A DNA stretch of 64,000 nucleotides from Pogostemon cablin (lineage: Eukaryota > Streptophyta > Magnoliopsida > Lamiales > Lamiaceae), in contig CM042994.1 of the NCBI GenBank assembly GCA_023678885.1, positions 23,559,878-23,623,877 on the forward strand, written 5' to 3'. Numbering within the stretch: position 1 is the stretch's first letter; each line of letters begins with the position of its first letter. The position numbers were made by a program, and so were the translations under genes. The notes under the pieces were generated by a model. The model saw only the letters and a program-made list of their open reading frames with translations. It made no database searches and had not been told where the DNA came from. Below are positions 32,335 through 44,724 of this stretch, in pieces.

Positions 32335-35300
32335 ATGAGACTACTAACGTGGAATGTACGAGGGCTTGCAGCACCTCGTGCGCAGCAAGCAGCCAGCAGG
32401 TTAGTTCGCAAAAATAAAGTGTGTTTAGTAGGATTTCTTGAAACTAGATTATCTGTTGATAATTTGGTAGATATTATGGGTAGAATTGTTCCTAGTTGGA
32501 GTATTGTGAATAATTTTGATATTGTTGATGGGGGTCGTATTGTGGTTGCGTGGGATTCCACCTTAATTACTATTAGTAATGTTATGCTCCACGAGCAATG
32601 TATCTCTGGTTTGGTTCGCAGTTTGATTTCTCAGCAGGAGTTCCTCATCAGTGTTGTGTACGCTCGTAATGGCGTCGTTGATAGGCGTAGGCTATGGAGT
32701 CATCTCTCTTCGGTTGTCCCCGCAGTTAACTCTCCCTGGATGCTCCTTGGAGACTTTAATTGCGTCAGGAAACCGGAAGAGCAATCAGAAATTGTTCCGT
32801 CTCATCGGAACTGGTGCAGAGTGGACTTTGAAGAGTTGTGCGTTGAACTGGGGTTGGATGATGCTAAGTCTAAGGGGTGCTTCTTCACCTGGACGAATGG
32901 CAGAATATGGAGTCGTATTGATAGAGTACTGGTGAATTCGAACTGGAATCTCAGTTCAGGACTAGTGGAGTCGGAGTTTCTGCCCATGGGGGCCACTTCG
33001 GATCACTGTCCTGCCATAGTTTCTGTGTTTCACGCCGAGTATTCGAAGGGGAGACCGTTCAGATATGTGAACATGTGGAAGACCAGTGGGGGATATCTGG
33101 ATACTGTGCGATAGGTATGGGACTCGCAAGTGTGGGGCACGGCTCAGTTCAGTGTGTGTCGTCGGTTGAAGCTTCTCAAGCCAAAATTACGTCTGCTTGG
33201 CAAGAGAGACTTCGGCCACATAGCTGAGAGAGCAGAGCGAGCTAGAGCGAAACTCGATAGTCTACAGTTGCAGAGCCACGCTGACCCTGGTAACATTGAG
33301 AAATGGGACAGAGTTCAAGAAGCAGCCAAGAAGGTCGACTTCTTGTGTCACGCCGAACATCTTTTCTTCTCTCAGATGGCCAGGGCCGATTATTTGATCA
33401 GTCAGGATAAACCCACAAAGTTCTTCTACAAGAAGATCAAGTCCAATAGCGTAAGGAATATCATCCCATCCATACGTACCGAAACTGGGCACACTGCCTC
33501 CCGGGATGAAGTCGTTGGAGAGTTCCTTACGTTCTATAGAGACTTGTTGGGTACTGCGGGAGAGTGTGAGGAGATAGATGATAATGTGTTTAAATGGGGT
33601 GCTGTGTTGAGTGATCAGCAGGCACAGGAGCTACTGGTACCTTTCACGGCCGAGGAGGTGAAGTGAGTTGTGTGGAGTATGAATGGTGATAAGGCTCCCG
33701 GTTCGGATGGGTACACGGCTACCTTTTTCCGCGATGCGTGGGACGTGGTAGGCTCGGATGTCGTGGCTGCGGTCCAGGAATTTTTCCATTCTGGGCAGCT
33801 GTTGCGACAGATGAATGCCACGTTTATTACACTCATCTCGAAGGGGAAGCATGATCCTACTGTCAGGGACTTCAGCCCCATCTCGTGCTGCAATGTGTTG
33901 TACAAGATTATATCTAGAATCATTGTGGCACGACTGACGGATCTTATGGAGGATTTGGTTGCGGAGAATCACTTCGGTTTAGTTAAGAACCGAAGAATGA
34001 GGGATTGTGTGATGCTCGCTCAGGAGATAGTAAAGAATTACGGGTGGGCTAAGCATCGTCAGTACAGGAGGATGGCGAATAAAGTGGACATTAAGAAAGC
34101 ATATGACTCGGTGGATTGAGATTTTCTGTGTGGAGTTCTTACAGGTTTGAAGTTTCCCCAGCGTATGATAGGATGGATCATGGAATGTGTTACCACCACC
34201 TCATTCTCCATCCTCATCAACGGCACACCTGAGGGGTATTTCGATGGTAAGAGGGGCTTACGTCAGGGTGATCCATTGTCATCTCTACTGTTTGTCCTTT
34301 GCATGGATTATTTCTCTCGTCTCTTCAGGAGAATGACCGTGACGGGTAACTATGAGTTCCACTCTCGACACTGTGCGAAAGTAGGCGTCACCCATCTGGC
34401 ATTCGCGGACGATTTGATCATCTTTGCTTATGGTAATCGCTCCTTTGCAGAAGTTGTTGCTAGGGCACTCGATCTCTTCGCTAGTATGTCAGGGTTGGAA
34501 GTGAGCGTGGACAAATCTCACTTGTTTATGGCAGGTGTTCCGGAGGATGAGGAGCAGGCGATCCGCGAGGTGTTGCCTTATCAGGAGGGCACATTCCCCG
34601 TACGCTATTTGGGAGTTCCGCTGCAGGGAAGTAAGCTTCGGGAGTCAGCCTTTGAGTCGCTCATCACGCAGGTTACTAATTTGATCAGGGGTTGGTCCAC
34701 ATACTTGCTCTCGTATGCTGGCCGACTGGAGCTCATTCGGTCGGTGGTGTACGGGTTGATGAATTTCTGGACTTCGATGGTGAAAGTCCCCAAAGGAGTC
34801 ATGGATAGAATAGAACGGATGATTCGGAAATTCCTTTGGGGAACACAAGGGGTGCAGTTCGTTGGGAGGAGGTCATTCTCCCTAAGGAACAGGGCGGCCT
34901 GGGACTTAGGAGACTTGACCTGCTGAACGATATAGCTCTTTATGGAGTACTGTGGGATGTGCATCGGGAGAAGAGATCACTGTGGGTTAAGTGGATTAAT
35001 GCCATTTATCTTCAATCCTCTTCGTGTTGGGATGTTGAGGTGAATTATAGCGCCTCAATTGTATGGAAGGATATACTTCGGGAGAGAGATAGGGTTCGAG
35101 CACAGAAAGGAGGAGACATTGTTTCCACATTCGCGTCGTGTTCGGAGATGGGAAGGCTTCGTGTAGGGAAGTTGTATTAGCACGCTGCTAACTCTATGCT
35201 GGTACAGCCTATCTACAAGAAGTTATGGAGTCTGTGGGTCCCTCGGAAGCATTCGTTCAGGATGTGGATCGCGGTGAGGAACCGTCTGCTTATCATGGAC

Positions 35301-35588
35301 AGATGGAGACACTATGAAGGCCCGATCGAGTGCGTACTGTGCGTGGAGGCCCCCGAATCGAGAGACCATCTCTTCTTCGGGTGTCCGTTCATGATACATG
35401 TATGGAACCGGGTTAGGCATAAAGTGGAGTGGAGGAGACAGGTCACCAAGTTGAAGGCCAGCTTCAAGTGGCTGAGCAAGGACCGGCGTGTGCATGTACG
35501 TGAGAGGAGGAGGTGGACGCTTGCTTTCTATGGAAGCGTTTTCCTCATTTGGAAGGCTCGGAATGAAGCACTCTTCGAGGGTGTCTGA
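32335..35588 (+). pseudogene. LINE ORF2: APE endonuclease, reverse transcriptase, zf-RVT
   Basis: The start is placed at MRLLTWNVRGL (32335), the usual plant L1 ORF2 opening, although the frame is open from 32194. The endonuclease shows LETRL, LLGDFNCVR, SRIDRVLVN and SDHCP (32335-33030). The reverse transcriptase shows DKAPGSDGYTATFF, DIKKAYDSVD, LRQGDPLSSLLFVLCMDY, the catalytic LAFADDLIIFA, and YLGVPLQGSKLRES (33680-34640). The C-terminal zf-RVT part shows KHSFRMWIAVRNRL and CVLCVEAPESRDHLFFGCPF (35235-35395). Stops: TAG at 33112, TGA at 33664, TGA at 34117 (where a Trp is expected after YDSVD), TAG at 35178. A frameshift near 34840-34850 moves the frame. Catalytic residues are still present, so few changes separate it from an intact frame. 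Confidence 0.92.
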
Positions 35589-35780
35589 CCTTCTCCGGAT
35601 AGCTTGATCAATTCCATACTTATGCATGTAATTAGATTCGAGCATTTGTTATCTAGATAGGGTTATTTCCGTATTTTGGTTGCTCCGTTTGGAGTTGTAA
35701 TTATATGATTGTACTCTGGCTTCGGCCTTTTGCTTTTAAATATTAACATAACGTTCAAAAAAAAGAACGTGTCCAACTAT

Positions 35781-36050
35781 CTCCCATTGGCCATTTTGTG
35801 TTTTTGAATTTATCTTTATGCGCACAACATGGATACACTAACCTCGTTTCCGATAAAACCCCATGTTCTCCCCCCTTCTCTTCCCTCCATTTCACTCTCC
35901 ATCCACTACCACTCCCACCTCCACCAAACCCACTCTCTGCTCGCCACAGAAGGATTCCTATAAATGGTATGAGAGAATTTTGATTCTCAGTATAACTGAA
36001 GGATAATGATAAAGTAAAGGATAAAGAAGAAGGGATAGCGTGCCAGCTTC
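35781..36050 (+). promoter_or_regulatory. presumed former DET1 upstream region / 5' UTR
   Basis: The sequence is continuous with 30062-30198 once the LINE is removed. CT-rich tracts (CTCCCCCCTTCTCTTCCCTCC, about 35868-35888, and CCACTACCACTCCCACCTCC) resemble a plant 5' UTR. It leads directly into the DET1 exon 1 reading frame. Confidence 0.4.
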
Positions 36051-36122
36051 ATGTATAGAAGCAACAATGTGGCGGCCCGAATTTTCGAGCGCCAGATTTC
36101 TACCCATGCTCCTAGCACCAGT
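36051..36122 (+). pseudogene. DET1: orphan exon 1 of a DET1-like gene
   Basis: From the ATG at 36051 the frame reads MYRSNNVAARIFERQI then STHAPSTS. This closely follows the N-terminus of plant DE-ETIOLATED1, the nuclear repressor of photomorphogenesis that works in the CDD complex with DDB1 and COP10. The family has VTAR(L/V)FERQI.TP.PG there. A GT donor with a poly-T tract follows at 36123, where the natural first intron begins. The next conserved block (HFYENLVPSYTLYDVE) was not found in the following 14 kb, which contain transposons only. So this is a partial duplicate or a gene cut off by rearrangement, unless the intron is extraordinarily long. The substitutions CTHAPS for the usual TPAPG in the loop also suggest relaxed constraint. 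Confidence 0.72.
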
Positions 36123-36123
36123 G

Positions 36124-37054
36124 TAACTCTAATATCTTTTTTTTTTTCCAATTTGGTAACTTATAATGCTTTTTGGATTTGAGATTTTGGATTGGCGGGA
36201 TGTATTTGGGTTTATTTGTTTTGAAGCACAGTCTGCACCTGAACGACACAGGATACACACTAGTTTGCAGTGATGACAGTCTGCAACTCAGCTGGCAGTC
36301 TGCAATGAGCAGTCAGGGCTGACCTGGAGGAGCATAACGCTGATTGAACACAGCTGTCGTGAAGTCGCGCCGGGAGGATGTCTCCATGTTCCAAAATCGG
36401 ACAACCTGAGGACAAAAGGGTTGCTGCTGGACGAATGTCAGAAAGGGGGCGTCGGCTCTACTTCAGCAGCAGAGCCGGAAACGTTGCTATCCAACGAAAA
36501 TTAGCAGACCTCCGTCAACTACAGTAGGAAGTGCGGGAGGAGGTGGAGCTTGTTGCAGGCGCCAAAAGCACAAAAGAGACAGTGATGTGTGAGCAGTAAA
36601 CGATAAACACTGCCTAACCGAAACCTGACAGGAAGATGCGCCGATAATACTGCTGGCATCAGACAGCAGCAGGGAACGGAGAAGACGACTGGAAGCCACC
36701 CTGGAAAAACAAAACAAGTGCACAGCTGAGTGTTGGCAACAATAGAACGGGACTGCAAGTTGCCATTTGAAGCAGACCGCAGGAACAATGGCCGAAACCA
36801 AATCTGAAAGTCTGATGAGTGAAACAATGATCTTGTAATCGTTTTTTTGGGAATTGTGATGTTCGTAATTAGTGTGAGTTGCAGCTTGTTTTGCATGATT
36901 CTAGTACAGATGTTTTGAAAGATTCAATTCATAGTATCCGCATGAATAGTAATTTTAGGTATATTTAGTAATAATGGTATTTTAATCTTATTAATTCTTA
37001 AAAGATTTTTTGGGATTTGTTCAATAAGTTTGGGCAGTAAAATAATTATTGAAT
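36124..37054. other. moderately GC-rich sequence of unknown origin
   Basis: 36220-36800 is richer in GC than its surroundings, with repeated wording CAGTCTGCA (36230, 36280, 36297) and AGCAGCAG. Minus-strand frames of 104 and 125 codons overlap here but show no domain and look like chance openings. It could be DET1 intron, a captured fragment or an old transposon interior. Confidence 0.4.
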
Positions 37055-37217
37055 CACAAGGGATATAATAGAACATTAAATCAGGAGGCTTCATACAACT
37101 AACTATATGAATCTAATTCACACAAGTGTTCGTTGAATCTGGTGTGAATATTGTTTCATATGAACACCTACTTAAAATAATAAAGACAATTACACCCTTA
37201 AATATTCTAAATCCTTA

Positions 37218-37928
37218 CGGTTAGATTGGTATGGCTGAATAGGGGAATAGAATGAACTCATGAATAGAAAAGTGATGCGAATGGAATGATTAAAACTTAT
37301 TTTTATCATGATTGGTATCGAATGACTCATGTAATAGAATTTGTATTCCTTAATTAATTTTAATTTCATTAATAGTATTTTTATAATATTACATTTAAAA
37401 TTTAATTTATATAAAATATTAAATTAATTAAAATTGTAATGAAGATTTTATATATTTTAATTATTATAGAAAAATATCAAATCAAAAAATAAAATAAAAT
37501 ATTAATATTTTTAAAATATAAATAAAAAAGTTAAAATAAAAAAATTATATATTAAAAATATTAAACTAAGTATAAAAAATTATATTTATATTTATATTAC
37601 ATGTATATATTCAATTAATTTAATAATATTAATTTTTTATATATAATTTACTAATTTTTATTTTGAATAAATATTAAATGATTATATACATTTATATTTA
37701 AAAATTTTAAAAATTTAATTTAATTTTATATTTTTTTACCTAGTTGAGTAAATAAAAATATTTAATTTTTTATTTAGATTTTAAATGATTTAATATTTTA
37801 TTTTTATTAAATAATTTAATACTAATTTTTTTAATAAATATTACATGTTGAGTAGAAAAATATTAATATATTTATAATTTTTATAATTATATAAATAGAT
37901 GTTGTATAAATTAAAAGAATATTATTTA

Positions 37929-37978
<50 letters not shown>

Positions 37979-38196
37979 AGGGGTGGGTGGGTGAGTGGGT
38001 GAGTGGGTGGGGGAGTAGGGAATGGAATGGGCAATACCATGGGGGTGGGAAGAATGTTCATTCCCACAAATAAGGGAATACACATTCCTTTGTAATCGGG
38101 ATTCCTATTAATAAAAATATATCAATTGCAGGAATGAGAATAGAACTAGGAATGACGATTTTATTCCCACATCATTCCATCATACCAATCATGCCC
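37218..38196. mobile_element. Harbinger/Tourist-like MITE, about 980 bp
   Basis: The left end (CGG)TTAGATTGGTATGGCTG and the right end reversed, GGGCATGATTGGTATGATGG, are inverted. The adjacent trinucleotides are TTA and TAA, close to the TWA duplication of PIF/Harbinger elements but not identical. Very AT-rich core; no transposase. It contains a (TA)n tract. Confidence 0.6.
37926..38030. repeat. microsatellites (TA)n then (GGGT/GAGT)n
   Basis: About 24 TA repeats (37927-37976) are followed by GGGTGGGTGGGTGAGTGGGTGAGTGGGTGGG, both inside the Harbinger-like MITE. Confidence 0.9.
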
Positions 38197-38465
38197 TAAG
38201 GGATGTAATAGAATATAAATCAGTAGGTTTTATATAACTAATTATGTGAACCAGTTCACACAAGTATTCATTGAGTCTAGTATGAATATTGTTTCATATA
38301 AACACCTCCTATTTACAAATGATAAAGACAATTACACCTTTAAATAATCTAAATCCTAAAAATAAACACTAAACCTTATAAGAGATGTAATAGAACATAA
38401 ACTAGAACATAAATTAGTAGGCTTCATAAAACTAACAATGTGAACTCAATTCACACAGGTGTTTG

Positions 38466-39383
38466 TCTTAACCTTTTTATTGCTCGTATTTTGCTCAAAA
38501 CACGATAAATTACCTCATATGCATACTTTTCACAATTATATATATAATTTTTATTGCTAAATTTAAAAAATCACACAATTAAAAAATGTATTAAATTGGA
38601 CCTAAAATACAAATTTCTACTTTCATCACTCATATACCAAAAAGAAAAATGTAGTGACTACTTAAATTGAAAATATGTATAACTACTATTAAGTTCGTAC
38701 ATGGAGTATAACAAATCATATCATATTCTATAGGAAAAAATATACTCTTATGTTTTATACTCTTCTCAAAGAGTTGGAGAATCTTAAAAATAATAATAAT
38801 AAAAAAAAAATCTAAAATTGCTAGAGCATTTTCATAAAACTAGATATTTTAAAATTTGTCTTGCACGTTGTACTTAGTAATATGTTTTTAAATGAATTAC
38901 ACTTTAAAATTGTACATGAAATTAAAATGTGATATATATTCAAGAGTTGTATAGTCTCCCTTTTCGTTTTGCTCTTATTCCATCATTCATTCATTTCTAT
39001 TCTCTTCATACACAATGTATTATTTTTTCTCTTGCAATTTTAGATAAGTCTCATTCTCATGACTTACACCCTTTCGCAATTTATTTTCAATGAAAGGATG
39101 TCATCGTGTAAAGAAATCCTTTTAACTTTTACTTTTTATGCATTATATCAAATGCATTAATATAAGATGGTATTTTTTCGTCTTTTTTTTATATAAAATG
39201 TTAATAAAACTGTCTAAAAAAAACTCTTTTAAGGACATCATTTATAATATATAGCGATTACACAAATAAATAATTCCTCTGTTTCATTTATAAAGAAAGT
39301 GTAACTCTTTTAGCTAGATGGAGATAGTATATACAACTAAATGGACTTTAACATAATTATCAAAATTTATGGATCAACTCTTA
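38466..39383. other. AT-rich intergenic stretch, nothing recognisable
   Basis: No open frame of note, no clear inverted ends and no tandem repeat above background. It ends with the TTA duplication of the next element (39381-39383). Confidence 0.5.
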
Positions 39384-39489
39384 GGGGGTGTTTGTTCGGA
39401 TATTTCGAAGAAGTGGTATGCGAATGGAATGAAGAATGATAGATTGGTTTAATATCATTAATACTAATAATTTACAAGTGTTTGCCAAA

Positions 39490-40800
39490 AATATTTATTT
39501 TTAAATTGTGAGGTGGTGGCTCCACATTGCTCCTTGAAAAATTTTGTGTATGTGGCGCTCCCAAGTTGATCCCACAATTAATGTATATTTAATTTAATTT
39601 AATTTAATTTAAAATAATTAATATTTTGTAATCCTACCATTAATACATCTTAATTTAAATATTTAATAATCCTACTATTAATACATAATAATATTATTTT
39701 AAGATTATATAAGTAATTTAATTTAATACTTTAAATATTTTTTTATTTAATCCATAAATTTTGTGTGAATTTTAAATTATTTATTTTCAATGAATTTTAA
39801 ATTATTTATTTTCATATTTAGTATATACATTTTAATTAAGGCCAAAAATATTTTTTTTAATTGTGAGGTGGCGGCTCCACGTTGATCCTTGAAAAATTTT
39901 GTATATGTGATGCTCCCACGTTGATCCCGCAATTAATTTATATTTAATTTAATTTAATTTAAAATAATTAATATTTTGTAATCCTACCATTAATACATCT
40001 TAATTTAAATATTTAATTATCCTACCATTAATACATAATAATATTATTTTAAGTTTATATAAGCAATTTAATTTAATACTTTAAATATATTTTTATTTAA
40101 TCCATAAATTTTGTGTGAATTTTAAATTATTTATTTTCATTGAATTTTAAATTATTTATTTTCATATTTAACATATACATTTTAATTAAGGTATGTACAA
40201 TCGATTAGTTATAAAGTTTTGGTAAATTATTTATTTTTATTGGATTTTAAATTATTTATTTTCATATTCAGCATATACATTTTAATTAAGGTATGGTACA
40301 ATCGTTATAAAATTTTGGTAAATTTATAGTATTATGTAATAATATTATTTTAAGTAATTTTTTTAATATTATTTTAAGTAATTTTCTAATAAAAGTTTAT
40401 GTAAGTAGTTAAATTTAATACTTTAAATATTTTTGATTTAATCTGTAAATTTGGTGTGTATTTTAAATTATTTATTTTCATATTTAGCATATAAATTTGA
40501 ATTAAGGCATAGTACAATCGAATCAATTAGTTATAAAATTTTGGTAAATTTATAGTATTATGTAATAATATTATTTTAAGTAATTTTCTTAATGTTATTT
40601 TAAGTAATTTTCTTATAAAAGTTTATGTAAGTAATTAAATTTAATACTTTAAATATTTTTGATTTAATCTGTAAATTTTGTGTGTATTTTAAATTATTTA
40701 TTTTCATTGGATTTTAAATTATTTATTTCCATATTTAGCATATAAATTTTAAATAAGGCATAGTACAATCGATTAGTTATAAATTTTTGGTAAATTTAGG
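39490..40800. repeat. AT-rich tandem repeats in the 5' part of the Helitron
   Basis: A unit of about 350 bp starting AATTGTGAGGTGGTGGCTCC is present twice (about 39500-39850 and 39852-40195). Its latter half, with TTTTAAATTATTTATTTTCA, TATTTAGCATATACATTTTA and TACAATCGATTAGTTATAAA, is repeated about three more times to 40800 (units of about 240 bp). Confidence 0.85.
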
Positions 40801-41063
40801 AAGAAACAAAAAACTTTTGTTGTTGTTTGATTATTTAAATTAAGTCTTAATAATTTTAGGAAAGATGAAGTATATTATTAAAATTTAATATTTTTAAAGT
40901 AATTTTGGTGTTGATTTTAAATTATTTATTACCATATTTATCATATAAATTCATTGTATATAACTATATGACATAATACAATCGATCAATATTCATCTAT
41001 AGTGAATTTTTTTTTTATCTCCATTACAATCTTTATACGGTTTCTTTTTTCCTTTATTAAATC

Positions 41064-43593
41064 ATGTCATCAATTTATGATCATGTGTCTAAAATTACTA
41101 TGCAAAAGGAGACTTGACGAATTAAAGTTAAATGCTTGAGGCTTTGGATATCATACCTTGATAATACAGATAAAAAAGCATATCTGGATATGATTATGAT
41201 GATTGAAAAGGTAAATTTTAGTTGATTATAAGTATACGGTATATTTTATATTTCCACAACTTTTAGATTATTAACATGATAAGGTTTTTTATTTAATTAT
41301 TGTTATATTATACGTGTAGGGTTCGAAGATTCAAACAACAATTCGCCATAATCACATCTCAAAATTTGAGAAATTGTTAAGTGAGGGGGCAACATATATT
41401 ATATCAAATTTCCGTGTTGTTGAAAATATTGGGTCGGTCCTTATTACAAATCATGAATTCAAGTTGAACATCCATAATTACACGTTGGTGTGATTGACTT
41501 CGCCATTGGAAACCAACAAAAATGGCTTGAATTTTATTGATTTTGATACAATCAATTCTCAAGACAACACTAGAGATACAGTACTCATAGGTATGTTTTA
41601 AAAGTTTATTATTATTATTTTAATAGAAATTGATTATACTTTTAAAAAAAATTGGTTCTATTTTTTCTTACAATGACAATATCCATAAACATAATTGCTT
41701 TGGTGGTAAAAATAGGAGATATAATTTGTGTTAGTGCAAGGGCAAGCATACAGATAAAATTGATATTGAGCTTGAAGATAAAAGGTAACTTTCTTTTAAA
41801 ATATTTATTCATATTTTTTTTAACTCAACTTTGATGTTTAATGTTTTTTTTAATTATAATTTTAACATCAATTTAAGATACACAATCATGAATTGTACAT
41901 TGTGGGGAGAATATGCAAGACAATTGATGCAATACAAGAGGAACAATCCAAACCAAACACTTATTATTGTTCTTGAGTATGCCAAAAATAACAATAAATA
42001 TAGAGGTACATTTTTTTAACTCATTTTATTTATGTATAATTCTGTATGTATTTAGATGTCATTATATGTTTATTCTAATATATTTAGCCATTAATCATAT
42101 ATTATTTGTCCTCTAATTTCTTAGATATGTTTTAACAATAATAATTATTATTATTATATGAAAATTTAAATCATACTTTCTTTGAAATATGCTATAGGAA
42201 AAAACATATCAAATTCTTGGAATGCAACAATGATAACAATTAATGAAGATATAAAAGAAGTTCATGATTTCCGAAAAAGGTACGCGCTCAATTTATACAT
42301 TACATTTAGTGATTTTTTCTTTAAAAAAAATATACCTATAAATTTTAATATTTATGCATTTGAAAATGTAGCATGAGTTTAATAGGTCATGATAGATTGC
42401 CTGGACAGTCTCATATAAATAATATTGGTAGAAGTTTTGTCTTTGAAGAATTTACACCAGATGTAGAAGTGATCTATCTTGCAGAAATTCAAGACATCAA
42501 GGATGTAAATATTCCATTATAATTTTTTTTTAAAATATTTTTGTTACAAAGATTAAAATGCATTACAATTATTGTATAACGTATGTTAATTTATATTTTC
42601 ATCATGGATTTTTAGGAAAGCTATTGCATTGTTGTTGCAAATACTCAAATGATTCAAATTCAATATAGATGGTACTATAATGGATGTAACAAATGCACTA
42701 AGAAAGTTATTGATAAATCCGGAGTCCCTTACTGTGAGAAGTGTAAGTAGGACATACCAGTGTCTGTGCCACAGTAAGTTTTATTTTTTTCTTTGAAAGT
42801 TTAACATATTTTTTTAAAAAAATTTACTATTTTCTTTTGAAAATGACAAATAAATTTTGTTAAGTTATTTTGCATTTCAACAGATATAAAATTCATCTCA
42901 AGGTTGCCGATGAAACTGGGAGTAGAGCCGTGAAAAAGGGCCGGCGGGGCGGGACGGGCCAAAATCCACCTCAACCCGCCTTTTAGCGGGCTTAGGCGGG
43001 GCGGGCCTAGGCGGGTACGAGCTAGAATTGCTAGGCCCAACCCATTTAAAGGCAGATGGCGGGTTATGGCGGGCCAACCCACCTCTTTTTTTTTTAACGA
43101 TGTTATGATAATTATCATTATTTAAAAATAAAATATCAAAATGATGGAAGCTTGCAAAATTATAATTATCATTATCGTTATTTGAAAATAAAATATCTAA
43201 ATGATGGACACTCTTACAAAATCTATAATATCAATTAGATAATTAAAATATAAATATAGATTTTATAAAATGACTCCATGAACAATTAAATATAAACAAA
43301 GATCATTAATCAAATAACATAAAGTTTACTAGTTATATACTTTCTTAAAAATCTCAAATAAAACAATGTAAGTCTAATTATCCTCAAATAACACAAATTA
43401 AATCACAAAAAATTTATTAGTTCTAAAGGACAATCACAAAGCTCAAAACATAATTATAAAGTCTATTCAAAACTCATACATCATAACATCATAATATAAA
43501 CATCTCAATCTTCATGTTGATTAATTATATGATTATATCCTTGTCAATCTTCAAATGATTAGATATCTTAAAGGTTTATAATTTGCATTTAAT

Positions 43594-43633
<40 letters not shown>

Positions 43634-44724
43634 TTCAAAAATTAAAAATAATTCAAAATCAAGCAAAATATGATTTTAAATTATTTACATATTTACAAAA
43701 TGTTTAGATTTTAGAATATTCATGTTATGATTTAATTCATTATTTTAAAAAATATTTAACAAAGGAACAACAAATATTTGGAATATTAAATACTTGAACA
43801 TTCGTAAAAAAATTGTGGCGGGCCCAAAAGGACCAATCCGCCCCCGTTTGGGTTGAGCCCACCTAGGCCCGCCCCCGTTTGGGCCAGCCCGTTTAGGCCC
43901 GCCTCCAAACAGGCTGCAAATTCTACGGTCCAACCCACATTTTTTGGAGGCGGGAGCGAGCCGGCCCGCGGGCCCCAACCCATTTTGACAGCTCTAACTG
44001 AGAGTACTTTCTTTATAGTGTTTGATAGAGAAATTATGCCAATCATTGAAAAAACAGCAGACGAACTCATTGAAAATCTTGAGAATATATTTTATAATTT
44101 TCATATACTAGCATCTATAAAGAATAGAATTGCATTAATCAAATTTCACATATTACAAATTTTCACATTACTGAAAGATATGACATAAATTAGAATTTAG
44201 TTTGCAAAATACAATATACCTGTTATACATATCCTATGTTTTATTATAATTCTTTTTATTTTTTTTATTAGCTGGACTTGGTTGAATCATTTCCTAAAGA
44301 GCTTGACACTCTTATTAGTTCGAAGTTCATCTTTAGATTCCATATCTCTGAAAGTAATATAAGTAGTCAATGAAATGTATACACTGTGATGAAAGTATCT
44401 TCAGATCCTACTATGATCAAGGCTATAACGAATAGATCAAAAACGAAAAAGGTATTGAAGTTCAAAATTAAAAATGAATTTATGGTGATTTGCTCCATCT
44501 TTTCTAACTGTTATATTATACAGTTATTTTTATTTTTACATACAGCCTTTAGGATCCTTCATGAATGATGTTTTTTCAAATAAAATGAGTACTCCTAAAG
44601 GGAAGCGTAAATTGGTTGACTTTGAGACTATTGATGATGATGAAGATAATGCTCTGGATTAAACTCAAATGCCGGCCACGAATAAAAGGATGATTCAAGT
44701 AAAAGTTGAAGATGATCAATCTTA
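41064..44724 (+). pseudogene. RPA1-like single-stranded-DNA-binding protein gene, decayed, about ten exons
   Basis: Approximate exons: 41064-41210, 41320-41590, about 41668-41785, 41872-42004, 42199-42280, 42374-42504, 42616-42774, 42883-42922 joined to 44005-44080, 44272-44455, 44545-44724. The first two give an OB-fold start (KVKCLRLWISYLDNTDKKAY, GSKIQTTIRHNHISKFEKLL, EGATYIISNFRVVEN). Later ones give KHTDKIDIELEDKR, CTLWGEYARQLMQYK and GKNISNSWNATMITI. A C4 zinc ribbon then follows, WYYNGCNKCTKKVIDKSG plus PYCEKC, and KVADETGS/TFFIVFDREI, the layout of plant RPA 70-kDa-like proteins. Stops: TGA at about 41093 where a Trp is expected, and others near 41492, 42749 and 44372. A hAT MITE interrupts the eighth exon. 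The gene cannot make a full protein. Confidence 0.82.
42923..43996. mobile_element. hAT-type MITE, 1074 bp, inserted in an RPA1-like exon
   Basis: Flanking octamers ACTGGGAG (42915-42922) and ACTGAGAG (43997-44004) are an 8-bp duplication with one change. Ends TAGAGCCGTGAAAAAGGGCC and (right reversed) TAGAGCTGTCAAAATGGGTT are inverted. GC-rich subterminal arrays of GGCGGG/CCCGCC flank an AT-rich core that includes a (TA)n tract (43597-43630). Removing the element and one duplication restores an open reading across the exon. Confidence 0.9.

Larger units (their letters stand above)
30199..35763 (+). mobile_element. L1-type LINE, near full length (5.6 kb), inactive
   Basis: A perfect 17-bp direct repeat AGAACGTGTCCAACTAT flanks it (30182-30198 and 35764-35780). 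The 3' end is a short A-tail (CAAAAAAA, to 35763). It contains a 5' UTR, ORF1 and ORF2 in normal order with both APE endonuclease and reverse-transcriptase domains. Stops and one frameshift inactivate both frames. The intact duplication and almost complete frames indicate a relatively young insertion. Confidence 0.93.
37055..38465. repeat. three-copy dispersed/tandem repeat, about 155 bp per unit, split by an insertion
   Basis: The unit starts GGGATGTAATAGAACATTAAATC and continues GGCTTCATACAACTAAC, TTCACACAAGTGTTCG, AATATTGTTTCATATGAACACC, AATTACACCCTTAAAT. Copies: 37057-37217, 38198-38357, and a shorter one 38379-38465. Copies 1 and 2 are separated by a Harbinger-like insertion. Confidence 0.8.

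Noticed and set aside
36487..36896. 104- and 125-codon minus-strand frames after the DET1 exon
   Set aside because: Overlapping frames in a GC-richer patch with no domain, no start context and no sign of splicing.
42923..43996. GC-rich GGCGGG arrays as a CpG island or promoter of a new gene
   Set aside because: They are the subterminal repeats of a hAT MITE with inverted ends and an 8-bp duplication.
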